Part shown: positions 7,521 to 16,154 of the stretch, one piece after another
How positions within the stretch are numbered: the first letter of the stretch is position 1
How the letters are laid out: each line of letters opens with the position of its first letter
Assembly: GCA_021779195.1 (NCBI GenBank)
Contig: JAJYBB010000028.1
Coordinates: 1 to 39,174 of the forward strand
Length of the DNA: 39,174 nucleotides
Reading direction: 5' to 3'
Source of the DNA: Bacteroidota bacterium
Lineage (GTDB): Bacteria > Bacteroidota > Bacteroidia > Bacteroidales > Paludibacteraceae
The notes under the pieces: generated by a model
Databases searched by the model: none
What the model saw: only the letters and a program-made list of their open reading frames with translations
Told to the model about the DNA's origin: nothing
Made by a program: the position numbers and the translations under genes

Positions 7521-9338
7521 TCATGGCTTCAAATCCGTTTTAAAATATTCGTAAATTATTGATGCTCTTTTACTTCCGACCACTTCAACTAATGTTTGTA
7601 ACTGAGCGCTTTTAATCCGTTTTATACTCTTGAAGTGCTTAATTAAATCATTTTTCGTCTTTTCGCCAATTCCATGTATTGAATCCAGTTCGGAATTTAT
7701 CTGAGTTTTACTTCGCTTTTCGAGGTGGAAGGCAATTGCAAATCGATGTACCTCGTTTTGAACTGAGGCTAAGAATTTAAATAATTGGTCTGACGGTTTT
7801 AATCCAATCACTTTGGGTGGGAATCCGAAAAGTAACTCGCGTGTTTGATGTTTGTTGTCTTTTGATAATCCTGCAATTGGAATGTTAATTTGAAGTTCCT
7901 CTTCTAACACTTGGCGAATTACTTCCATTTGCCCAATTCCTCCATCTGATATAATTAAATCGGGGAGCGGTGTTTCTTCGTTTATCATACGTGTGTAACG
8001 ACGACGAACTACTTCTTTCATGGAAGCGTAATCATTCGGTCCAACAACCGTTTTAATTGTATATTTGCGATATTCTTTTTTCGCTGGTTTTGCTTTTTTG
8101 AAAACTACACAAGCTGCAACAGCATCCGTCCCCGATATATTTGAATTATCAAAGCATTCTATTGTTAAAGGTAGTTTTTTCAAGTGCAATACCTCCTGTA
8201 GTTTTTTTAATAATTGGATGGAATGCTGGTCAGGATTAAGTTTTTCCGATTGTTTGAGTTTGTCAAGTTTATACTGTCGAACGTTTTGCATCGACAAATC
8301 GAGAAGCTTCTTTCGGTCGCCCCGTTGAGGAATTACCAAAGTAGTATCTTTAAATTGATACTCAAGTTTGAAAGGAACGACTATTTCTTTTGAATTGCTG
8401 TGTAATCTTTCCCTTAATTCAATAATTGCCAAAGACAGTATTTCATCTTTAGCTTCATCCATACGCTTTTTATATTCAATGGTATAACCCTGAATAATTG
8501 CTCCTTTATAAATCCTAAGAATATTTACAAATGCTGAATTTTCATTTTCATCATAAGCGAAGACATCAGTATTTTCTACAATCGAGTTTGCAATAATGGA
8601 TTTAGATTTGTAGTTTTCGATTAGTTCATATTTCTGTTTTAAAAGGTGAGCTTCTTCAAATTTATATTCAGAAGCAAGCTGTTTCATTTGTTCATAAAGC
8701 GTTTTGCTAATTTCGTTTGCATTTCCCAGAATAATTTGGCGTATTTGTTCAATTGTTCTTTTATAATCTGTTTCGCTTTCTTTTCCTTCGCAAGCGCCTT
8801 TACATTTATGAATATGATATTGTAGGCAAACTTTATACTTGCCTGCATTTATGGTTTCATTTGTTAGAGGGAAACGGCAGGTACGAATCGGGAATAATTG
8901 ATGAATAATGTCTAATATTGAATTTATTGTAAAGTTTGAGCTGTAAGGTCCAAAATATTGTGAACCATTCTTAATTATGTTTCGAGTTTTGAATATTCTT
9001 GGGAATGGTTCATTTGTAATACAAATACTAGGGTAAGTTTTTCCATCTTTAAGTAATACATTGTAACGAGGCTGGTATTGTTTAATCAAGTTGTTTTCTA
9101 ATAGGAGAGCATCTTCCTCGGATCCAACCACTATATACTTTAGTGAGTAAATGTTTTTTATAAGAATGTTTGTTTTGATCGAATCATGAATTTTGTTGAA
9201 ATATGAACTTACTCTTTTTTTTAAATTTTTTGCTTTTCCTACGTAAATAATTTCGTTGTTTGCATTAAAGTACTGATAAACTCCTGGCTTGTCTGGAAGA
9301 GTATTAATCTGGTTTTCTAAAGTTTCTGGAGGGTGCAT
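7521..9338 (-). CDS. uvrC: Excinuclease ABC subunit C (UvrC)
   Basis: A 605-residue nucleotide-excision-repair nuclease that makes both incisions around UvrB-bound DNA damage. The GIY-YIG domain is at residues 15-95 (PDKPGVYQYF ... IIYVGKAKNLKKR). A UVR motif around 195-235 binds UvrB. The RNase H-like 3' domain includes ECFDNSNISGTDAVAACVVF and LIISDGGIGQ. A C-terminal helix-hairpin-helix pair starts at LDSIHGIGEKTKNDL. Length is normal. The start ATG at 9338-9336 lies 17 bases from a parS-like site. It is downstream of mnmG on the same strand with a 126-base gap, so it may be co-transcribed. Confidence 0.96.
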   Translation of the reverse strand: MHPPETLENQINTLPDKPGVYQYFNANNEIIYVGKAKNLKKRVSSYFNKIHDSIKTNILIKNIYSLKYIVVGSEEDALLLENNLIKQYQPRYNVLLKDGKTYPSICITNEPFPRIFKTRNIIKNGSQYFGPYSSNFTINSILDIIHQLFPIRTCRFPLTNETINAGKYKVCLQYHIHKCKGACEGKESETDYKRTIEQIRQIILGNANEISKTLYEQMKQLASEYKFEEAHLLKQKYELIENYKSKSIIANSIVENTDVFAYDENENSAFVNILRIYKGAIIQGYTIEYKKRMDEAKDEILSLAIIELRERLHSNSKEIVVPFKLEYQFKDTTLVIPQRGDRKKLLDLSMQNVRQYKLDKLKQSEKLNPDQHSIQLLKKLQEVLHLKKLPLTIECFDNSNISGTDAVAACVVFKKAKPAKKEYRKYTIKTVVGPNDYASMKEVVRRRYTRMINEETPLPDLIISDGGIGQMEVIRQVLEEELQINIPIAGLSKDNKHQTRELLFGFPPKVIGLKPSDQLFKFLASVQNEVHRFAIAFHLEKRSKTQINSELDSIHGIGEKTKNDLIKHFKSIKRIKSAQLQTLVEVVGSKRASIIYEYFKTDLKP

Positions 9339-9355
9339 TTTGTTAAATTTTTTTT

Positions 9356-9371
9356 TGTTTCACGTGGAACA
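9356..9371. promoter_or_regulatory. parS-like ParB binding site 1
   Basis: TGTTTCACGTGGAACA matches the bacterial parS consensus (B. subtilis TGTTTCACGTGAAACA) at 15 of 16 positions. It is noncoding, between uvrC and mnmG. mnmG (gidA) is a classic origin-proximal gene, and parS sites often lie near it. Confidence 0.75.
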
Positions 9372-9391
9372 AATTTTTATCAATTTCTTTT

Positions 9392-9407
9392 TGTTTCACG
9401 TGGAACT
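9392..9407. promoter_or_regulatory. parS-like ParB binding site 2
   Basis: TGTTTCACGTGGAACT is a second copy 36 bases from the first, in the same orientation and with the same 14-base core GTTTCACGTGGAAC. Two near-identical sites in one short intergenic region argue strongly against chance. Confidence 0.75.
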
Positions 9408-9464
9408 TATATTTCTCAATTTAAAAAAGCAGAAATCTTTTCTGGTTATCACGAGTACCTATTT

Positions 9465-11339
9465 TTATCTGCCCAATAATACTAATAATATATTTATATC
9501 GCTTGGCGAAATACCTGGAATTCTACTTGCTTGGCCAATTGTTTCAGGATCGATTCTTGAAAGTTTCTGTCGTGCTTCAGTGGAAAGTGATTGTAAGGAA
9601 TTGTAGTCAATTCTACCACGAATATTGATGTGTTCCAGTCTCTGAAGCTTTTCCGCAATTAATTGTTCTCGTAAAATGTAGCCTTCGTATTTTAGCATCA
9701 CTTCAGTAGCTTCCATGATTTCTTCTTTTCTATCGGGAATTTCATTTGTCTTTTGTTGTAATGCAGGAATAACTTCAGTCAAATCGGCTATTTCAATTTG
9801 AGGTCGAAGAATCAAATTCCTAAGTTTACATCCATGTTTTAATTCAGATGATCCTTTTGAAATAAGAAACCCATTTATTTGTTCCGGACTTATAGTGTAA
9901 TTTTCTAAAAAATACCGAAGCTTTTTTTGTGATTCTTTTTTTGATTGGAGCTGAACAAATCGATCATTTTTAGCCAGTCCAATCGAATAACCTTTTTCGG
10001 TAAGGCGCATGTCTGCATCATCTTGCCGAAGTATTAATCTATATTCTGCCCGAGATGTGAACATTCGATAAGGTTCATCAACTCCTTTTGTTACTAAATC
10101 ATCGATGAGCACGCCAATATATGCCTCATTACGCATGAGTGTAAATTCGCTACCTCCATGGCAATTGATATGTGCATTAATCCCTGCAATCAACCCCTGA
10201 CCACCCGCTTCTTCGTATCCAGTTGTTCCATTTACCTGTCCAGCAAAAAACAGATTGTTTATTAGTTTCGTTTCCAACGTATGTTTAAGTTGAGTAGGAT
10301 CAAAGAAATCGTATTCAATAGCATATCCCGGTCTAAATAATTGTGCGTTTTCGAGACCTTGAATTGTGTGAATAGCGTCGATTTGAATCTGAAGAGGGAG
10401 GGAGGAAGAAAAACCGTTCAGATAGAATTCATTTGAATCGACTCCTTCGGGTTCTAGAAATAATTGGTGAGAAACTTTTTCGGCAAAAGTAACTATTTTT
10501 GTTTCAATACTTGGACAATATCGTGGTCCGATGCTTTGAATTTGCCCGTTAAAAAGAGGTGAGAATGGAAGTCCTTCTCGTAGTCTTTCGTGGGTTATTT
10601 CATTTGTATAGGTAATCCAACAGCTCATTTGTTTTAGTTCTCTTTTCGATTCGTTCATGAATGAGAACTTGTGAAAATCATTTTCTCCGATTTGTTCAGT
10701 CATTTTACTAAAGTCAATCGTCCGACCATCTATGCGACATGGTGTACCGGTTTTCATCCTGTCGGTCGTAAAGCCGATTGATTTTAACTGTTCTGTAATA
10801 CCGAATGAAGCTGATTCCGAAATTCGTCCACCTGCTATTTGCGTTTTCCCAATATGCAGCAGACCTCCTAAAAAAGTTCCGGCTGTGAGAATAACGCATT
10901 TGGCTTTCATTTCAATGCCCAATGCGGTTATTACGCCTGTAACTGCACCGTTTTCAGTAGTCAGTTGTTTGACAGTATCCTGCCAAATGTAAAGATTTGG
11001 CGTGTTTGAAAGGGTATGAATCCATCCATTTATAAATTGGCGACGATCGCTTTGAGAACGGGGACTCCACATGGCTGGTCCTTTGGATCGGTTGAGCATG
11101 CGAAATTGGAGGGCTGAACTGTCGGTAACTAGCCCCATTTGACCTCCAAGGGCATCGATTTCGCGCACAATTTGTCCTTTTGCAATTCCACCCACAGCTG
11201 GGTTGCAACTCATCTGTCCAATTTTGTTCATATCCATGGTGATGAGAAGTGTTTTGGAACCCATGTTGGCGGCTGCAGCTGCAGCTTCGTTTCCTGCATG
11301 ACCAGCACCAATAACTATTATATCGTATTGAAAATTCAT
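9465..11339 (-). CDS. mnmG: tRNA uridine-5-carboxymethylaminomethyl synthesis enzyme MnmG
   Basis: A 624-residue FAD protein (also called GidA) that works with the GTPase MnmE to build the cmnm5 modification at wobble U34 of tRNA. The FAD-binding GAGHAGNEAA is at residues 11-20. CNPAVGGIAKG follows at 45-55, then FRMLNRSKGPAMWSPRSQ. The NADH-binding central region includes GYEEAGGQGLIAGINA, and a helical C-terminal MnmE-binding domain ends ISPSDINILLVLLGR. Length and motifs are normal. It is transcribed leftwards, with parS-like sites just after its stop. A TAACTTTG box on the minus strand at 11429-11436 is a plausible promoter. Confidence 0.97.
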   Translation of the reverse strand: MNFQYDIIVIGAGHAGNEAAAAAANMGSKTLLITMDMNKIGQMSCNPAVGGIAKGQIVREIDALGGQMGLVTDSSALQFRMLNRSKGPAMWSPRSQSDRRQFINGWIHTLSNTPNLYIWQDTVKQLTTENGAVTGVITALGIEMKAKCVILTAGTFLGGLLHIGKTQIAGGRISESASFGITEQLKSIGFTTDRMKTGTPCRIDGRTIDFSKMTEQIGENDFHKFSFMNESKRELKQMSCWITYTNEITHERLREGLPFSPLFNGQIQSIGPRYCPSIETKIVTFAEKVSHQLFLEPEGVDSNEFYLNGFSSSLPLQIQIDAIHTIQGLENAQLFRPGYAIEYDFFDPTQLKHTLETKLINNLFFAGQVNGTTGYEEAGGQGLIAGINAHINCHGGSEFTLMRNEAYIGVLIDDLVTKGVDEPYRMFTSRAEYRLILRQDDADMRLTEKGYSIGLAKNDRFVQLQSKKESQKKLRYFLENYTISPEQINGFLISKGSSELKHGCKLRNLILRPQIEIADLTEVIPALQQKTNEIPDRKEEIMEATEVMLKYEGYILREQLIAEKLQRLEHINIRGRIDYNSLQSLSTEARQKLSRIDPETIGQASRIPGISPSDINILLVLLGR

Positions 11340-11428
11340 TTTTCTATTTTCTATTTAGTCATTTTCTATTTATCATTTCTAACGAAAGCTCTTTAAAACA
11401 ATCGATATCTGCATAATGTTTTGGGCTG

Positions 11429-11436
11429 CAAAGTTA
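11429..11436 (-). promoter_or_regulatory. Bacteroidota -7 box (TAACTTTG) for mnmG
   Basis: The minus strand reads TAACTTTGCA, an exact match to TAnnTTTG followed by the frequent GCA. It is about 90 bases upstream of the mnmG ATG. I could not find a good -33 TTTG at 19-21 bases. Confidence 0.5.
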
Positions 11437-11746
11437 TAAATTTACGAGGACTTATTGGTTAATATTGCTGAAGATTATGCTTTGTAACCTTCTGTTTACT
11501 ATAAGAAAGTTTGATTATTGTCTAAAGATGGATTACATGAATATGACCATATTGCAGTTGTGCTAATTCGTTCTAATTGATTATGAATTGGTATATTATA
11601 TATTGATATACAAATATATACGTCATTATTATCCAGTCATTTTTCCTATTTTTCAACTTTATAGTCCTACGTTTAAGTTTTCATGAGAATTCTTTGGCCG
11701 AAATATATGGTTGAGAAATGGAAATTTTATTCATTGGTATCCGATG

Positions 11747-11787
11747 CCCTTTACTATAAACTGCTGATGACAGTTTATAGTAAAGGG
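11747..11787. repeat. Perfect 17-bp inverted repeat (hairpin)
   Basis: CCCTTTACTATAAACTG at 11747-11763 pairs without mismatch with 11771-11787 around a 7-base loop. It has no adjoining T-run, so it is not a standard intrinsic terminator. It could be an operator, an RNA stem or a remnant of a small mobile repeat. Confidence 0.8.
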
Positions 11788-11921
11788 TTTGCTTTATGTC
11801 GCTCATATGTCGCTTATAATTCAGAATTAACACTAATTTATTACGCTTTTCTTTACCGAATAGGGGTTTTCATTCTGAACTTTTTTAAGGTTTTCCCAAA
11901 ATATTTTAGCATGGCTTAAAT

Positions 11922-11952
11922 AAAAAGTCCGACTTTCTCTCGAAAATCGGAC
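11922..11952 (-). terminator. Intrinsic terminator of the NigD-like gene
   Basis: On the minus strand an 11-bp stem (11952-11942 with 11937-11927, one G-T pair) closes a GAGA tetraloop and is followed by TTTTT. It lies 25 bases after the stop of the NigD-like gene. Confidence 0.85.
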
Positions 11953-11976
11953 GTAGCAAAATTATAGAGATTTAGA

Positions 11977-12717
11977 TTATTGAACTGAGTTTGAATCAGT
12001 AGGGATGAATACTTTCTTGACTTGTTGAATGGCAGCTGCGGTGCCAAATTTGTAGGTTAAATTATAACTTTTATCAACATTAGTACCAAATTCTTTGGTG
12101 TGAATAACCATATTTACAGAATCACCAACGGCTAAAGGCTGGAGTGATTTCAAATTGAACGAAACGATTCCCCATTTCCAGAACAACGGATTATCGTTAT
12201 TGGCATTGTGCCGAAATTCTAAATGAACTTTGCCGTCGGTATATGTTTTCGTACTGTCGGAGACTAAGTTGATATAATGTATTTTATTTTGACCCTGATA
12301 ATTAAACTCTACATTCAAATAATTGCTGCCTACCCACATGTCATTTATGTTAATCGCGTCATTGCCGATGCTGTCTTGTGTGGCTGTTGTAATTTTAAAT
12401 ATCTTTTTAGTAAGCACTTCATACACATCATTTAAACTTACTTTGTGGTTGTACAAGTTATTTTCCCCGTTTACAGATAAAATGCTGTAGCTTGCAATAA
12501 TTCGTTGCCCATCGGCAGGTCTGTAGTAAGGGAAATTAGTTGTTGTAACCCACATTCGATCGTTGTTGTCTAACCTGAAATAAAATCCCGAACTTTGGGT
12601 TGGATTTTCAACAGTTGCGATACTCATAAAGCTGTTTGGTGGCAGATACTGATTTTCATCTCTGTTGCATGACACTAATAGCAACAGTGTCAGTATACTT
12701 AGTATAAGTTTTCTCAT
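11977..12717 (-). CDS. NigD-like lipoprotein
   Basis: A 246-residue predicted lipoprotein with signal peptide MRKLILSILTLLLLVSC and lipidated Cys17. The mature part follows the NigD pattern of Bacteroidales: an N-terminal OB-like segment (FYFRLDNNDRMWV, then RPADGQRIIASYSIL), then DMWVGSNYLNVEFNYQG, IHYINLVSD, and LEFRHNANNDNPLFWKWGIVSFNL. NigD proteins take their name from a Bacteroides bacteriocin locus, but most copies are solitary and of unknown function. This one stands alone, with no bacteriocin gene nearby. It is flanked by its own terminator downstream. Confidence 0.8.
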   Translation of the reverse strand: MRKLILSILTLLLLVSCNRDENQYLPPNSFMSIATVENPTQSSGFYFRLDNNDRMWVTTTNFPYYRPADGQRIIASYSILSVNGENNLYNHKVSLNDVYEVLTKKIFKITTATQDSIGNDAININDMWVGSNYLNVEFNYQGQNKIHYINLVSDSTKTYTDGKVHLEFRHNANNDNPLFWKWGIVSFNLKSLQPLAVGDSVNMVIHTKEFGTNVDKSYNLTYKFGTAAAIQQVKKVFIPTDSNSVQ

Positions 12718-13289
12718 AATGCTAATATTTTTAAATTATGGTCATTATATTTGTAAGAGGAATGGAAATCTATCAGTATATTTAGTTAAATTTCAGTCAA
12801 AAATTATACCATTTTTTGCGTACTTGTCCTCATCATACTTTAGACGGAATTTCGATTAAAAACGTTGCATTGATTAAATTGTAACTGTAAATCGTATGGA
12901 CAAGTATTTGATAGATTCAATATTTTTTATATCAATATTCGAATGTGTGCTTACAAACATCTAGCTTCTGTCGATTATTTAAATTTATGACAAATAATCG
13001 TATTTAATTTATAATCTAATTGCAATAAGGGGAATATTTAGAATTGAAATATATATCGGTACGAGACTTGGTTGAGGTTTCAAACACGGTGTTTGATTCA
13101 AAAACTTTACTAATAAAATGCAAACGGATTTACGAAGTTAATCACTGTTGCAAGTGAATTACGTAAAGAAGCGGAAGGTAATATAATCTTTATTATCAAC
13201 AAGTTATATTTTTTTAAAAAATCCACTTCAATTTTTTTAAATTTCAAATTGAAGTGGATTCTAACTATAATTATTTATAAACTGATTTG
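12718..13289. other. Intergenic region between galM and the NigD-like gene
   Basis: 572 bases of AT-rich sequence. It contains the galM terminator at its right end. No gene, RNA or clear promoter for the NigD-like gene was recognised. Confidence 0.5.
13216..13260 (-). terminator. Intrinsic terminator of the galK-galM operon
   Basis: A perfect 15-bp stem (13220-13234 with 13246-13260, AATCCACTTCAATTT and its complement) around an 11-base loop. On the minus strand it is followed by a T-run continuing into further T-rich sequence. It lies about 30 bases after the galM stop. Confidence 0.85.
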
Positions 13290-14330
13290 TTATTCTGCCG
13301 AAAATTTATAAATGCACCATTCATCGTATTTTTGTCCAGGGCGCAGCACGGGACTTGGGAAAAAGGGGATATTCGGTGAATTAGGAAATCCCTGGGTCTC
13401 GAAGCAAACGGCATCTTGACGGTCGTAGATCTTATTCTCTTTACCGGTTTGTTTTTCAATCCAGTTGCCGGTATAAATTTGCATACCGGGCTGAGTTGTG
13501 AAAATTTCAAGTTTTCTTCCAGTCACGGGCTCATAAACCGTTCCGGCTAATGATAAATCACCAGCTTGCGATTTGCGTAAGCACCAATTGTTATCTATTC
13601 CCCTGCCTGGTACATAAGCTTCATCATCAATACGATCTCCAATAACCGTTGGCGTTCGGAAGTCGAAAGGAGTATTGACTACTGGTCGAATTTCGCCCGT
13701 AAGAGCAAAGGATTCGTCAAGAACGGTATAAAAATCAGCATTAATTTGTAAAACGTGGTTTTTAATTGATCCGTTTCCTGCTCCCTTCAAATTGAAATAA
13801 GAATGGTTTGTAAGTCCAATAATCGTTGATGTGTCGGAAGTGGCTTCGTAATGAATTTTCACTTCGTTTTCGTCCGAAAGAATATAAGAGCAGGTTACAG
13901 TTAAATTCCCAGGGTAGCCTTCCTCTCCGTTGGGTGAAAAAAGTTCGAGCACCAATTCTTGCTGAGTTGCCGATTTCATAGTCCACACTTTTTCATTAAA
14001 GCCATGAATGCCACCATGAAGGGAGTTCGTTCCATTATTTACAGGCAAAGTATATTCCACTCCTTCGAGTGTAAATTTACCATCTTTAATCCTGTTGGCA
14101 AAGCGCCCACAAACAGCACCGTAATAAATTTCTTTATTTATTACTTCTTCAAGCGTGTCAAATCCGAGAACTACGTCGTCGAATTTATTATTTTTATCGG
14201 GTGCAATCAGTCGAATAATTTTCGCACCATAATTGGTTATATCCATCGACATGCCATTTTTATTAAACAAAGTGTAAAGTGACACCGGTTTACCATTTAG
14301 ATCTGATTCTAATTCTTTTACAGTTTTCAT
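13290..14330 (-). CDS. galM: Aldose 1-epimerase (galactose mutarotase)
   Basis: A 346-residue enzyme that interconverts alpha and beta anomers of galactose or glucose, feeding the Leloir pathway. GAVCGRFANRI (71-81) and NNGTNSLHGG (98-107) are family motifs. NHSYFNL holds the catalytic acid His176, and CFETQGFPNSPN holds the catalytic base Glu311. There is no signal peptide, so this copy is cytosolic. It lies 96 bases downstream of galK on the same strand, and the pair forms a galactose operon closed by the terminator at 13216-13260. Confidence 0.93.
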   Translation of the reverse strand: MKTVKELESDLNGKPVSLYTLFNKNGMSMDITNYGAKIIRLIAPDKNNKFDDVVLGFDTLEEVINKEIYYGAVCGRFANRIKDGKFTLEGVEYTLPVNNGTNSLHGGIHGFNEKVWTMKSATQQELVLELFSPNGEEGYPGNLTVTCSYILSDENEVKIHYEATSDTSTIIGLTNHSYFNLKGAGNGSIKNHVLQINADFYTVLDESFALTGEIRPVVNTPFDFRTPTVIGDRIDDEAYVPGRGIDNNWCLRKSQAGDLSLAGTVYEPVTGRKLEIFTTQPGMQIYTGNWIEKQTGKENKIYDRQDAVCFETQGFPNSPNIPFFPSPVLRPGQKYDEWCIYKFSAE

Positions 14331-14426
14331 TTTTTATATTTATGCATAATTTATAATTTAAAATCAGTAATTAAAATCTTAATTACGTGCCTGTTAAATA
14401 CGAAATTATGAGGTGTGAATCATGAA

Positions 14427-15584
14427 TTAAATCTTGCAAGCGCCGTCGCCAATTTCGGCAATGTAAAACTCGGGTTTGATGCCAATTTTTGCTTCATAAG
14501 CGGCTCCAACTTCTTTGATAAAAGTATCGATTGCTTCGTCTTTCACCAAAGAAACGGTGCAACCGCCAAAACCGCCTCCTGTCATGCGCGAACCAATCAC
14601 ACCATTAATTTTCCAGGCTTCTTCTGCCATACAATCCAATTCGGGACCTGTTACTTCATAATCGTCGCGCAATGACACGTGTGAGGCATTCATAAGTTTG
14701 CCGAATAGAGTAATGTCTCCTGCTTTCAATGCTTTAACGGCATCGCTTGTCCGTTGAACTTCACCAACCACGTGGCGGGCACGTTTTTTAGCAATGGGAT
14801 CGGTAATTGCGGATTCAATTGATTTGAATTCAGCTTCTGTCAGTTCGGCTAAATATTTTAATGGGCGAACTGTATTAAGTTGTTCGACAGCTAATTTACA
14901 TTCAGCAACCCGTTGATTGTAAGCTCCTGAATCTAATTTATGAGGACTGTGAGTATTTGAAATCAGGATTTTGATCCCTTCCAATTTTACCGGAACCAAT
15001 TCAAATCCTAATGTATCGCAGTTGAGGTGAATAGCGCTATCTTTGGCACCGTTAGCTGAAGCAAACTGATCCATGATGCCACAATTTACTAATGCGAACT
15101 CATGTTCAGCTTTTTGTCCGATTTGTGCCAACACTGTGCGGTTGAAACCTGTATTGAGTTGGTCGTTGAATGCAAAAGCAGTAACTACTTCGAGTGATGC
15201 CGATGATGAGAGTCCTGCACCATTGGGAACATTTCCCCAAATCAATATGTCGTAACCTTGATTTATTTTAATTCCTCGTTTAACAAATTGAGCAATGACT
15301 CCAAGCGGATAATTTACCCAAGAGTTATCTAATCGAGTAGTAAGTTGATCGAAAGAAAGAGTTTTTGATTCAGGTTGGTTTAACGATTTGAAATTAATTT
15401 CTTTCTTGTCGTTTTTTGATAAAAGCAGGTAGGTACCAAAACTTAAAGCGCAAGGGAAAACCGAACCGCCGTTGTAATCGGTATGTTCGCCGATCAGGTT
15501 AACGCGACCCGGAGAAAAATAAACAGCTTCGGCAGTAGTGCCGTAAGCTGTTTCAAAAGCTGATTTTAATTCTTGAACGGTCAT
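14427..15584 (-). CDS. galK: Galactokinase
   Basis: A 385-residue GHMP-family kinase that phosphorylates galactose at C1 with ATP. The galactokinase signature GRVNLIGEHTDYNGG is at residues 26-40, the ATP-binding GHMP motif at 119-130 (VPNGAGLSSSAS), catalytic-base Asp172 in CGIMDQFAS, and the C-terminal GGGFGGCTVSLV motif near 335-346. Length is normal. It is first in the galK-galM pair. No galT, galE or transporter gene lies in this window, so the rest of the pathway must be elsewhere. Confidence 0.95.
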   Translation of the reverse strand: MTVQELKSAFETAYGTTAEAVYFSPGRVNLIGEHTDYNGGSVFPCALSFGTYLLLSKNDKKEINFKSLNQPESKTLSFDQLTTRLDNSWVNYPLGVIAQFVKRGIKINQGYDILIWGNVPNGAGLSSSASLEVVTAFAFNDQLNTGFNRTVLAQIGQKAEHEFALVNCGIMDQFASANGAKDSAIHLNCDTLGFELVPVKLEGIKILISNTHSPHKLDSGAYNQRVAECKLAVEQLNTVRPLKYLAELTEAEFKSIESAITDPIAKKRARHVVGEVQRTSDAVKALKAGDITLFGKLMNASHVSLRDDYEVTGPELDCMAEEAWKINGVIGSRMTGGGFGGCTVSLVKDEAIDTFIKEVGAAYEAKIGIKPEFYIAEIGDGACKI

Positions 15585-16154
15585 AATGATGTAAATTAAT
15601 TGTGAAATGTACGTTTATTCAAATGGATTGCAAATTAAGCGAAAAAATCTCGAATTAAGAAAATAGGAAGCGTGTTTTAGAACATATTTAAATCGAATGT
15701 GTTGTGAGTGGTAAAATATGATCAGAATTTTTTTTTTTAATCGAATCCATTCCAAATAGTCAATTGTAATGTGGCTATTTCAAAAGTATAGTTCAATTAA
15801 TTTTTTCTTTCGAATTGAAAAAGCTTTTTGGCAACAAACCCGGTATATACGTACCCAATGCAAAACGAAGTGAGGCATTAGGTGGATAAATGAAAATAAA
15901 AAAACGCCCTATTAGGGCAATCAATTTTATTTCAAGATATTATTTTTTTTGAATAAAAAAAAGTTCAATCAATGCAAAAAACGTTGTCTGACGATTTCCT
16001 TCTGGAGATTGATGTAACTTCATGGTAAGATGTTGAATTAAATTAATTATTTAACCAACTTGTACGTTCAGTGCTGTTCGAAATTGCAATAAATTGATAA
16101 CAACTATTTTAGTCGAAAAACATACGAATTAAGAAAATTTATCGGTAGGGTTTT
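15585..16154. other. Intergenic region between galK and rodA
   Basis: 570 bases. On the minus strand a TTAATTTG stretch at 15631-15638, followed by CA, is a one-mismatch -7 box that could serve galK. The rodA-side terminator at 15896-15917 is listed separately. The remainder is AT-rich with no supportable gene. Confidence 0.4.
15896..15917 (-). terminator. Probable intrinsic terminator of the mre-rodA operon
   Basis: On the minus strand GCCCT-AAT-AGGGC (15917-15905) is followed by G and a run of seven T. It is about 240 bases after the rodA stop. It is the first terminator-like structure met by transcripts leaving rodA. Confidence 0.65.

Larger units (their letters stand above)
11340..11976. 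other. Intergenic region upstream of mnmG with promoter, hairpin and terminator
   Basis: 637 bases. It holds the mnmG -7 box, a perfect 17-bp inverted repeat and the terminator of the NigD-like gene (listed separately). A 78-codon frame at 11683-11919 is judged spurious: it runs through the palindrome and its product has no recognisable features. No RNA gene was recognised. Confidence 0.5.

Noticed and set aside
9289-9606. 105-codon plus-strand frame across the uvrC-mnmG gap
   Set aside because: Antisense to both genes. Its repeated FLFHVE peptide is simply the translation of the two parS-like sites.
11683-11919. 78-codon open frame upstream of mnmG
   Set aside because: It runs through a perfect palindrome, lacks recognisable motifs or a promoter, and the product has no coherent composition.
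14415-14675. Plus-strand frames inside galM and galK
   Set aside because: Antisense shadows of well-supported genes with no features of their own.
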